From: Verrucomicrobiota bacterium | GTDB lineage: Bacteria > Verrucomicrobiota > Verrucomicrobiia > Limisphaerales > J093 | Reading direction: 5' to 3' | Assembly: GCA_022710935.1 (NCBI GenBank) | Contig: JAKLFY010000068.1 | Coordinates: 1 to 34,838, forward strand | Length of the DNA stretch: 34,838 nt | Shown here: piece after piece, positions 16,701 through 23,280 of the stretch | How the letters are laid out: every line of letters starts with the position of its first letter | Numbering within the stretch: the stretch's first letter is position 1 | Notes under the pieces: model-generated | What the model saw: only the letters and a program-made list of their open reading frames with translations | Databases searched by the model: none | What the model was told of the DNA's origin: nothing | Made by a program: the position numbers and the translations under genes

Positions 16701-17859
16701 AGTAACCCGCCTCCTGCCATTCCTGCATGGCCGGGATGTCGCGGGATTGGATGATCCAGCCGTCGCCGGCGGTGTTGACGTCGTAACAGACGATGTTGTC
16801 GGCATTGTCGGCCATGCCGCCTTCGGGCGAAACGATCAGGACGCCGTGCGCGGGGGAGAGGCCGTTGATCTTAAGCTCCCATTGGCCGTAATCGATCGCC
16901 TGGACGGTGAACCGGGGCGTCGTGCCGCTGAACATGTCGATCGTGCCGTCGGCCAGGAACCGGCCCGAAACGACGGTGGTGTCTGTCTTGGGCACGAAGA
17001 CGAAAGCCACAGGGTCGCGTTCGCCCGCCGGGTCGCCGCTGTCCTTGGACCAGACCGTCCATGTGCCGGTGTCGGCATTGGCGTGGGAGAGGGCGTAGTT
17101 ATCCTCGTTCTTGGCGCCCAGGACCAGGAGCACGCCGTCCTTCCTCGAGTCGATGCCCAGGCTGGTCAGATCCACCGTGTACGAAGCGTTGCCGAGATCG
17201 ATGAAATGGGTCCCCAACTCGAGGCCCGGCGAACCCCGGAAGGCGTCGAGGGTCGTGATGTTCATGGTGACGGGGTCGCTGTAGTGGGCGTACCCGGCAA
17301 TCCACTTGTCATACGGGAACCACGCCGCGGCCACATTCATGTCGTACTCGATCACAGAGGTCGACGTGGCGTTCGGCAAGGTCAGGCAGACCGGGATCCA
17401 GTAGCCGTTCTGCGTCGTGGTATCCGAAAACCCCAGGTGACTGGTGACGAAGTTCGTGCCGGGATAGAGCAGGTGCCCGTTGTCGCGTCCGTTCTGCCGG
17501 AGGCTGGTCATCAGGACGCCGCCGGTCACATCGTCGGAGACATCCTCGCCGATCTGGATGTTGTAGTCCCCGTTGTTCGAGCCGGCGCGCACGCGAAAAT
17601 CGTTGATCGCATACGAAGCCGTCGCGGTCACGGAGCTGGCCGTGTTGTCGAAACTGTTCACAACCACGTCGAGGTTCGCCGCGGCCACCCCGTGCGGCGG
17701 CACCGGGTCGGCGCGCGGCGTCCAGAGCGCGGCGAGGAGCAGCGCGGACGCGGCGAGCCGAGTCGAGCCGCCTGCGGCGAGCCGAGTCGAGCCGGCGAGC
17801 CGCGTTGGCCACAACCGATCGAAACGAGCGGTTCGTTGAGATGAGGGGCTTCGTGTCAT
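13702..17859 (-). CDS. Giant secreted Calx-beta-like/DNRLRE repeat protein
   Basis: This 1385-residue exported protein has its signal sequence within about residues 1-50 (hydrophobic LAASALLLAALW after a repeat-encoded TRLA-rich stretch). A beta-rich N-terminal region runs to about 400. Three Calx-beta-like repeats lie at about 415-520, 525-630 and 635-740, each with SLTFTPEDWDQPQTVVITG-type and ADVAVTxxDND-type ends. A cadherin-like repeat-associated region (about 745-905) has a VRSVTLTLTDADNG end. Two DNRLRE/CBM96-like domains (about 910-1110 and 1115-1315) carry the QGDASPLYRML and PNHGWLMPGW or PNHGWVILPW motifs. A short beta C-terminus ends FYQVVYP. A good ribosome site (AAAGGAAC) precedes ATG 17859. 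The pseudopilin gene lies only 24 bp upstream, so the two are probably co-transcribed. A role in adhesion or glycan binding is inferred. Confidence 0.87.
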   Translation of the reverse strand: MTRSPSSQRTARFDRLWPTRLAGSTRLAAGGSTRLAASALLLAALWTPRADPVPPHGVAAANLDVVVNSFDNTASSVTATASYAINDFRVRAGSNNGDYNIQIGEDVSDDVTGGVLMTSLRQNGRDNGHLLYPGTNFVTSHLGFSDTTTQNGYWIPVCLTLPNATSTSVIEYDMNVAAAWFPYDKWIAGYAHYSDPVTMNITTLDAFRGSPGLELGTHFIDLGNASYTVDLTSLGIDSRKDGVLLVLGAKNEDNYALSHANADTGTWTVWSKDSGDPAGERDPVAFVFVPKTDTTVVSGRFLADGTIDMFSGTTPRFTVQAIDYGQWELKINGLSPAHGVLIVSPEGGMADNADNIVCYDVNTAGDGWIIQSRDIPAMQEWQEAGYYSWINLLETPVDPTEPIASFAFILGATPGFTVTPTENLETSEYGGTATFAVVLDTQPTAAVTIGVSSSDPTEGAVSPASLTFTPEDWDQPQTVVITGQDDDLEDGPIVYTVILAPATSADLNYNGLNPADATVLNADSEVGITVSPTGGLITTEEGGAATFTVQLNTAPSANVAIAVESSDPTEGGVSPSTLTFTPDNWSMPQTVTVTGVDDPVDDGDIAYTIVTAAATSTDPAYNGKNALDVAVTNIDNDTVGILVDPVSLSIVEGATASFSVVLGSQPASDVVVTVTSGNAAAGPAAPTTLAFTPQTWGTPQTVTVTAVDNLVGGGDVAFTVENTVASSDPVYAAIEPADVAVTLQDNDATVALPAEGVVYGSGMPAIAIASRATVTDPLTAHYDQGKLTVAVTANGSPDDRLEIRSTGSDVGQIAVSGSEVSYEGTPIGTLTGGVGIAPLVVALNNAATPAAAQALIRAVTFRNVNSSPATGVRSVTLTLTDADNGAGTGVVPVRVGLLRVAEFQQGVDRGYGVYTGAADCELTLINPEAAYPMGHNGNGLWVDAQENETTTDACQVLMRFDDIAGTGPGQIPPTAIIVSAELWLTVPPTVSNAQGDASPLYRMLVDWDPETSTYNGVGNGYEGFVPDDIHARSTYDSFLGLANGDANTGTGTFSLGVTADVEAWVNAGEPNHGWLMPGWPTRLDGTAFSPSEASNPDYRPRLRVLWLPAGTARTSFRQDVNEYYSAQDTRIRANAPDADSSTIASVYVDYFVSAGDRNEEQVLIQFGDIIGTEPGQIPPGSRIDVAMLDLASMVGNAMGDGGTFHAMLKPWQHTDTWTMLDNGVTADGVEALETPSVAVGNPTLAPNVQAAFHSFEVSPDVQAWVRGARPNHGWVILPWVDAGDGWGFGTSEQADERNRPQLRVYYTPGAVEPEKAVLQMPVYAAGNVVLTFSGDIDRAYSIRRVGALGGAWVTIGTATVGAGGTATFTDSSPLPGAAFYQVVYP
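17750..17794. repeat. 21-bp direct repeat inside the signal region of the giant surface protein
   Basis: Two identical 21-bp copies, 17750-17770 and 17774-17794, have a 24-bp period, and a partial third copy follows at about 17795-17801. On the minus strand they encode repeated TRLA-x-x segments just ahead of the hydrophobic export helix. The period is a multiple of three, so copy-number changes would stay in frame. Confidence 0.9.
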
Positions 17860-17883
17860 AGGTTCCTTTGCGGTTGAGGGTTG

Positions 17884-18720
17884 TCAGTTGGTGTCGTGAA
17901 GAGTCGATCCGTTGCTGCTGGCATTGCGGACGCGATCGTAGATGCGCTGCGGGATGAACTCGGCGTGACCGTCGCAGAAGGTCATGTTGGCCCCCGCCGC
18001 GCCGTGGTTGTCGCTCGGGTCGGGAAAGTTCTCCCTGTCCTTGTCCAACTGGACGTCATCGCCGTCGTGAAGGAGATAGATGCGGGACGGGCCCGGCCGC
18101 GTGCCCGGCGGCAAGCCGGTGTACTTCTCGTCCACCGTCAGCGTAAACTCGGCGACGCTCGACTCCCGCTTCTTGCCGTAGACCGTGTTGTTGATGATGC
18201 TGTTCCAGGAGCCGAAGCACTCGTAACTGGTCCCGGGCTGCTTCTTGTTGCGCCCGTTGTCGAAGAGATCGACCACGTAGGTCTGACCGTCCCGCACGGT
18301 CACATTGGTCCGGATGAAGTTCTGCGTGTTCGGGCAGATGAAACTGCCGAAGTTGCGGACGTAGGCTGGGTAAAGCCAGTTGAGATCGTCGTCCGTCGAG
18401 TCGCGATCGGTGTACGTCTGCAAGGCGGCTGGAATCGTGAAACGGAAGGGCGCCGACGGCCCCGAATAATGCCCATTGTAGTCGTCCGCATACATCTGGC
18501 TGCCCAGACCCAGTTGCTTGAGATTATTCAGGCACCCGATCCGTTTGGCCTTGTCCTTCGCCCTGCCCAGCGCAGGCAGCAACATCGCCGCCAGAATCGC
18601 AATGATCGCAATGACCACGAGCAGTTCGATCAGCGTGAAAGCGCCGACCGAACGCCGCGCTGCGGCCGAATGGCCCGGGTCCTGCGCTGTCGAGACGGTT
18701 CTTTCTCCTTGCTCTCGCAT
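17884..18720 (-). CDS. Type II/IV pseudopilin-like protein with prepilin cleavage site
   Basis: This protein has about 278 residues from ATG 18720. The prepilin signal is near residues 24-45: [26 protein letters not shown], with cleavage likely before Phe28, which makes Glu32 the conserved Glu5. The helix is followed by a globular domain with [16 protein letters not shown] and a C-terminal [10 protein letters not shown]. The last is the H-x-DG-type motif of the DUF1559-related pseudopilin families that are greatly expanded in Verrucomicrobiota and Planctomycetota. Starts at 18777 (MDYRHAKS) or 18810 are also open and would lengthen the leader. It is encoded just ahead of the giant Calx-beta/DNRLRE gene, so it may help assemble or secrete surface proteins, but most such paralogues have no proven function. 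Confidence 0.88.
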   Translation of the reverse strand: MREQGERTVSTAQDPGHSAAARRSVGAFTLIELLVVIAIIAILAAMLLPALGRAKDKAKRIGCLNNLKQLGLGSQMYADDYNGHYSGPSAPFRFTIPAALQTYTDRDSTDDDLNWLYPAYVRNFGSFICPNTQNFIRTNVTVRDGQTYVVDLFDNGRNKKQPGTSYECFGSWNSIINNTVYGKKRESSVAEFTLTVDEKYTGLPPGTRPGPSRIYLLHDGDDVQLDKDRENFPDPSDNHGAAGANMTFCDGHAEFIPQRIYDRVRNASSNGSTLHDTN

Positions 18721-18958
18721 GTCCGGGGAGGTGGCCGGCCATCCGGATGCGCCTGACTTGGCGTGTCTGTAATCCATAGCGCTCGCCTGAGGAGACCAGC
18801 CTCGCATCACGGTCCGGCGACTGCTGTGTCACATTTGCGTGACCTCTCCGGAAGCCCGCTTCAGAACCGCTCCGGACACTGAACCCCATGGAGTCTTCGT
18901 CAGAATGCGTGACGCGCAACGGCCCTGTCAAGACCTCAGGCCGTGGACCACGGCTGAT

Positions 18959-18980
18959 GGGTGCAGGTCAAAAAAGTCGC
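18959..18980 (+). repeat. ISKra4 left terminal inverted repeat
   Basis: This 22-bp end matches the reverse complement of 20821-20842 at every position. Confidence 0.95.
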
Positions 18981-19003
18981 AGGCACGGACGGGGTCGGTA
19001 GGA

Positions 19004-20418
19004 TTAGGCGGCGCGGGGGAGGGTTTGTGCCGCCAGCGTCCGCTGATTCCAGAACTGGTCGAACTGTCCGTTCTCCAGAACGCAGCGGATGTCCAGGATG
19101 TTGTGCGCTCCTGGCAGTCCCCAGAACATGCCGGACTGTTTGAGTCGTTGGCCGACGACCGTCTTGCAGCCTGCTTCGACCACCCCCGAGCCGATGAATA
19201 GCCCTTGGGCCTGGTATTCCCAGTAGCGCATTTTGTCCCGGTTGTTCTCGAAGTAGGCGAGGGCCTTGAGAGCGGCTTGGCGGGTTTTACTGCGGCGGGG
19301 GATGACCGCCTTCGCCTGTTGGATCAGTTGGTCCACGCCCTGTTCCTGATCCTTGAGCAACGTCACCCAGGCATCCCGCTGGGCGTTGGCCTGCGGCGTG
19401 TCTTGGCCCAAGAGTGTCGCGCACAACTGGCCCACGTGCTCGGCCGCGTGATAGAAGTCCAGAATGAGCTTGGCGAAAGGGAACCACACGCGGGCCAGTT
19501 CCCAAACCCAAGCGGCCCCGTCTCCCAGAAACACCACCAGGGACGCCAGCCCCATGCCTTGCCGGCGCGCCATGTCCCGCAAGGTCTGCCCGAACTCTTG
19601 GGCCGTGGCGGTGCTGGTCACATACCGGGTACTGCCCGGCACGCGTTGAGGCCGCACCCGGGCGGGCGGCTCGCCGCCGGGGGTGGACGGAGGGGGCGAA
19701 CCGGACTGGCCCGGGACGGGCTCCGTCGGCGGGTCTTGCCGGAACGTCACCCCCACTTTGATCTCGCGCGTTTTGGCCTGACCGTCCTCGCCCTTGCCCT
19801 GCCGCCCCACCACTTCTTCGGTGCGCACCGGGATCCCGGTGCCGTCGGCCTCCACGTAAAAGACGGTCCCCGCCGGAAGCGTGGTCGGGGCTGGCTGACT
19901 CTGGTTCCAACGGGCAAACTCCGGCCCCAGGCCCTGCACGAGCCGTTGAATCCGTCGCCCCTCAATCTGAATACCGCAATAGGTTGCCAGACTTTGACTG
20001 GCGTCCTCAAAGGGTTCCAGGGCTCCAGCCCGACACATCAGTCGGGCCACCCCAGGGGTGCAGCCCTCCACGATGCCCAAGGACTCGTCCAACGGGGCTC
20101 GCCCGCCTTCCCCCCCGCGCGCACTGTAGTAGTTGCGTCGCAACACCAGCGGGCCGAAGAGGCTGTCCACCGTGTTGATCCGGCCGGCATGACAACTCTC
20201 TCCCGGCCGGGTGTGGTCGCCGGGGACCTGCACCGCGGGATCGTTGAGGAGGTTCTCCAGGCACTGGCGCCCGTCGCGGCGGAGGGCATCACGGAGCTTG
20301 TCCTCCAGGCAACCCAGGACCGTCGCTCCGGCGACGGCCAACTGGGCGCGCGCCCAGCTCAGAAACCGGGTGGTTTCGCCCCATTGCTCCTCGCCAACCG
20401 CAGCAGCCGTTTTTTTTT
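19004..20418 (-). CDS. ISKra4-type transposase, main part (reached by -1 frameshift)
   Basis: This is the DDE-type transposase portion, about 468 residues after the shift point. It includes SLFGPLVLRRNYYSARGG, the first acidic motif FYVEADGTGIPV, the second LVVFLGDGAAWVWEL, the histidine-rich ILDFYHAAEHVGQL and the third FIGSGVVEAGCKTVVGQRL. These are hallmarks of ISKra4/UPF0236-like transposases, and all three acidic positions are present. The frame is open back to 20665, but the residues before the A run are a shadow of the upstream frame. No good start codon is needed if the product is made as a fusion: a slip of -1 at AAAAAAAAA (20418-20410) joins VKKK of the first frame to TAAAVGEEQ here and gives about 578 residues in total. 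The gene looks intact. Confidence 0.85.
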
Positions 20419-20739
20419 GACTGCCGGCAACTGCCCGGCCTCCAGGGTCATCTGCTCCGAAAGATCGACGAACTCGTCGGCCAGTTGGCGGAAGCGTTTG
20501 TAACCCTCGACGCCTTGGCGGACCGGGTCGAGCTGATCGGCGGCAATGCGTTCGCAGAGGTTCTTGCCGCGAAACCACCGTTGCAGAACGTAGTAGGGCC
20601 CCTGGCGCACGGTCTTGCCGCCGCGGGTCGACTTGAAGAACTGCTCGCTCAAGTGGCCGCGGCACATGCGGTCGATGGCGCCCATCTCATGGAGAATCTG
20701 CTCGCGCCGTTGTTGGAGCTGGATGAGGTCGAGGCTCAT
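20359..20739 (-). CDS. ISKra4 upstream frame (N-terminal part of transposase, DUF6788-like)
   Basis: This 126-residue frame from ATG 20739 begins MSLDLIQLQQRREQILHEMG. It is rich in charged helices and contains TRGGKTVRQGPYYVLQRW, a motif like the small DUF6788-type proteins found next to or fused to IS transposases. It ends AVKKKRLLRLARSNGAKPPGF. After the AVKKK codons (nine A) a -1 slip would enter the transposase frame, so the unshifted product may be a short regulator and the shifted one the transposase. The region just upstream is AT-rich, with TATGAT at 20760-20755 as a possible -10 box, but no good -35 is seen. Confidence 0.75.
   Translation of the reverse strand: MSLDLIQLQQRREQILHEMGAIDRMCRGHLSEQFFKSTRGGKTVRQGPYYVLQRWFRGKNLCERIAADQLDPVRQGVEGYKRFRQLADEFVDLSEQMTLEAGQLPAVKKKRLLRLARSNGAKPPGF
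20410..20418 (-). promoter_or_regulatory. Nine-A slippery site for -1 frameshift
   Basis: The minus strand reads GTC followed by nine A and then CGG. The upstream frame reads three AAA codons, and re-reading the last A gives ACG GCT GCT, which is exactly the transposase frame. Transcript slippage at the A run would have the same result. Confidence 0.75.
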
Positions 20740-20820
20740 GGGGCGATGATATAGATCATATACAACATGACCAGTACAAAAACACGAAATCTTCAATGAA
20801 CTTCAATCACTCACCTCTCC

Positions 20821-20842
20821 GCGACTTTTTTGACCTGCACCC
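20821..20842 (-). repeat. ISKra4 right terminal inverted repeat
   Basis: This 22-bp end is the perfect reverse complement of 18959-18980. Confidence 0.95.
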
Positions 20843-20845
20843 TTT

Positions 20846-21178
20846 TTGTGTCGCACGCAACGCGGGCACGGTCATTTTGTTTAGACGCATGCCCAACCTG
20901 GCCTCCCGCTCGCTGGCCTTGGCGATCAAGGCCCTGCCCGAACACTGGGAGCAGGCCCACGGCTACCGACCCGTCCTGGCCGAGACCTTCTCGGACATCG
21001 AATCAGCGCTACGGTCAGTTCCTGACTCAGAACCAACGCCCTACGGTTCTACGCGACCACCAACCTCGAAAACGCCACCATCACAGGCGACGCCCTCAAC
21101 AACAACCAGCCGCAGGCACGTGCCGTGCTCGACCGGGGCGGCGACTACTTCTTCCAACTCAAGAACGAACACTGCCCC
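20846..21178 (+). pseudogene. Remnant of a DUF4338 (DruA-like)/ISAs1-type transposase gene
   Basis: Homology starts directly at the insertion-sequence end. In one frame, RNAGTVILFRRMPNLASRSLAL and HGYRPVLAETFSD (to about 21008) match the centre of DUF4338, a domain shared by the Druantia anti-phage protein DruA and by some transposases. After a deletion and frameshift, a second frame from about 21026 reads LENATITGDALNNNQPQARAV and GGDYFFQLKNEHCP. This matches the DDE core of ISAs1-type transposases, including the Asp in TGDAL. Both halves are short and broken, so no product is expected. Fused DUF4338 plus DDE transposases are known, which suggests both pieces come from one gene. The remnant ends next to the stop codon of the GDPD gene. 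Confidence 0.7.
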
Positions 21179-21189
21179 AATCCTCAGTC

Positions 21190-22983
21190 TCAGTCGCGCG
21201 GACGTTGATAGTACCCGCGGATGGCCTCCATCGCGGCATCCGGGAAGTCTGTGGCGAAACTGGCGCAGCCCAGGTCGAGCAAGCGGTGAAAGACGCGGGG
21301 ATCATTCTTTCCCCACGGCAGGGTCTGAAACAGAATGCCGCGCTCGCGCAGTGCGCGTCCGGTCTCCCGCAGAAAGGTCTCGCTCGGGAAGAAGACGCCC
21401 TCGGGGCTGGTGTTGACATGAATCTGGAGCTGATCGATGCCGGCGAAACGGACGGCGCGTAGCGCTTCGAGGCGTTGGGCGAGCTGGGCCTGCGGGTCGG
21501 TCGCCGGATCCGTCGAGGGGCTCGTCCAGTTGCGCGGACCGCCCATCCAGTGGAGTGTCCGCGACCTGGGGGCGAACTGGCGCCAGAGCTTGAGCTCTTC
21601 GTGCTTGGTGCTGGCAAGGATCAACTGGGGATGGACCCCGACGGTCTCGGCGGCGAGCCGGCGAAAATCGACCTTCTTGATGTCGATGTAGAGGGCGCGG
21701 TCCGGATGGGCTTTGAGCCGTTGGACCATCTCGGCGAGGCTGATCATCCGCTGCCCTTTGAATTGGCTGTCTCGAAAACTGCCGACGTCGAGCTGCCTGG
21801 CCTCCTCGAATGTGAGATCCTCGACGCCCTTCCTCTTCAGCTCCTCAGGCGCGTCGGGCAGGATCCGCGCGAAGTTGGCGTCGTGGAACGAGACGATCAC
21901 GCCGTCCCTGGTCTGCCGCAGATCGGCTTCCGGGATGCAGCCCAGTCTCCAGCCCAGCTCGAAGGCTTCGAGCGAGCCTTCGGGCGCCAGGTCGCCCGCG
22001 CCGCGATGCGCCTGCACAACCACCTTGCCGAGCGGAATGTGGTCGCGCACGTTCCAGTCCGCCGCTCCCCGCTCGTAATACTCGCGAATCGTCTGCATGG
22101 CGACGTCCGGACGGTCCGTGCCGAACCCGGCGGACCCGAGGTCGAGGAGCCGAACGTAAGCGTCGGACCGCTCGGGGACATTCCACGGCATGGTCTGGAA
22201 CTCGATGCCGTGCCGGCGTAGCTCGAGGCCCGCGCGGCGGATGAAGTGGTCGCTGGGCACCATGGCGCCTGTGTTGGTGTTGAAATGGCAATGCACCTGG
22301 AGCCGATCGATGTGGGCAAAGCTCGATTCCCGGAGCGCGGCGAAGCGCTTCTCGACCTTGGTGTCGTCGGTGTCGCCCCAAGTGCCCACCCACAGGAAGG
22401 CATCGCTGCGGGGCGCAACCGCCTTCCAGCGGGCCAGGTCCGCCTCCACGCCGGTCGCCAATACCACCTGGTCATGCACACCCTCGGTCGCTTTTGCCAT
22501 CACCGCGAAGTCCACGTTCTTGACATCGAGATAGACCGATCGTCTCGAGTCCTGCTTCAGAGCCGCGACGATCTCCGCCAGGCTCACGATCCGCTGTCCG
22601 GCGAATCGCGGCCCGCGGAATGCGCCGATGTCGAGCTGTTTGGCCTCCTCGTACGTCAGGTCCTCGAGCCTGCGCTTGCGCACGGCGTTGGGCGCATTTG
22701 GCAGGATCCGGGTGAAATCCTTGTCATGGAACATCATCACGTGGCCATCCTTCGTGGTCCGCACGTCCACCTCGGGAATGCAGCCCATGCCCCATGAAAG
22801 TTCGAGCGCCTCGAGCGTGTTCTCCGGGGCCAGAAAGCCGGCGCCCCGGTGCGCGACCACCGAAACCCTCTCGATCGGCATGTCCCGGATGTTCCAAACG
22901 GGTTCCGCCGCCCCTGCCGTTCGCAGGAGCGACGCAGCGCAAATGCATCCAATCCCGATCAGTCTCTGATAATGACCCTTCAT
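21190..22983 (-). CDS. Exported protein with two tandem GDPD domains
   Basis: This 597-residue protein has a signal peptide (about 1-26, ending TAGAA) and two glycerophosphodiester phosphodiesterase domains, about 38-310 and 315-595. The enzyme class releases glycerol-3-phosphate from deacylated phospholipids. Domain 1 has the full set: AHRGAGFLAPENT (His45, Arg46, Glu54), EVDVRTT (Glu71, Asp73) and FHD (His86). Domain 2 repeats it as AHRGAGDLAPEGS, EADLRQT and FHDANF, with only the Asn after the Glu changed to Gly. Both domains end with SAGFGTDRPDVA or CASFATDFPDAA, so the protein is an internal duplication. ATG 22983 follows a fair ribosome site (GGAAGGA). The two copies may be equally active; the substrate is not known. 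Confidence 0.9.
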   Translation of the reverse strand: MKGHYQRLIGIGCICAASLLRTAGAAEPVWNIRDMPIERVSVVAHRGAGFLAPENTLEALELSWGMGCIPEVDVRTTKDGHVMMFHDKDFTRILPNAPNAVRKRRLEDLTYEEAKQLDIGAFRGPRFAGQRIVSLAEIVAALKQDSRRSVYLDVKNVDFAVMAKATEGVHDQVVLATGVEADLARWKAVAPRSDAFLWVGTWGDTDDTKVEKRFAALRESSFAHIDRLQVHCHFNTNTGAMVPSDHFIRRAGLELRRHGIEFQTMPWNVPERSDAYVRLLDLGSAGFGTDRPDVAMQTIREYYERGAADWNVRDHIPLGKVVVQAHRGAGDLAPEGSLEAFELGWRLGCIPEADLRQTRDGVIVSFHDANFARILPDAPEELKRKGVEDLTFEEARQLDVGSFRDSQFKGQRMISLAEMVQRLKAHPDRALYIDIKKVDFRRLAAETVGVHPQLILASTKHEELKLWRQFAPRSRTLHWMGGPRNWTSPSTDPATDPQAQLAQRLEALRAVRFAGIDQLQIHVNTSPEGVFFPSETFLRETGRALRERGILFQTLPWGKNDPRVFHRLLDLGCASFATDFPDAAMEAIRGYYQRPRD

Positions 22984-23280
22984 CCCGTTAGTCCTTCCTT
23001 GCCCGATCGGTGCGGATCGTGTCCCACACTCGGTCCTCCCGCATTCGAGGCTCTGATGAGCCAACTCTGCGAAGCGAGAGCTGAGGGGTCAAGGCCTCAT
23101 CGAGGGGGCGCCGGTGATGCCAGCGCCAATTCATGAAGACAAAACGGCTGGAGGGGGGACGGCTCGTCCCCCTACCATCGCGAGTGAACACGGTGTTTCT
23201 CGGCGACGGGCCGTCGCCGCTCCACTCCATGAATTGGCCCCGCGGTGATGCCCTGTCGGTCTCAAACCCGGTCTCACGAA
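22984..23280. other. Intergenic region between GDPD and LamG/Ig genes
   Basis: This stretch has 297 bases with no gene and holds the twin hairpins at 23154-23219. It should contain the GDPD promoter on the minus strand, but no clear -35/-10 pair is seen. Confidence 0.5.
23154..23219. repeat. Twin-hairpin intergenic repeat, copy 3
   Basis: The first hairpin is at 23154-23172, GGGGGACG/CGTCCCCC with loop GCT. The second is at 23201-23219, CGGCGACG/CGTCGCCG with loop GGC. They are 28 bp apart. Confidence 0.85.

Larger units (their letters stand above)
18959..20842 (-). mobile_element. Complete ISKra4-type insertion sequence, 1884 bp
   Basis: The element is bounded by a perfect 22-bp terminal inverted repeat: left 18959-18980 begins GGGTGCAGGTC, and right 20821-20842 ends GACCTGCACCC. 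Both contain six A/T in the centre. Inside, on the minus strand, are a short N-terminal frame (20739-20359) and a transposase frame ending at 19004, joined by a nine-A run. No target-site duplication is visible directly outside the repeats (left flank CGGCTGAT, right flank TTTTTGTG). Either none was made or rearrangement followed. The right end abuts an older transposase remnant. Confidence 0.9.

Noticed and set aside
13627-17844. Two long plus-strand frames (685 and 688 codons) opposite the Calx-beta/DNRLRE gene
   Set aside because: They have the same shadow composition and no recognisable motif, and the opposite strand has well-formed repeats.
20419-20665. Independent transposase start at 20665
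   Set aside because: Residues before the nine-A run are the shifted shadow of the conserved upstream frame; homology to transposases begins after the run.
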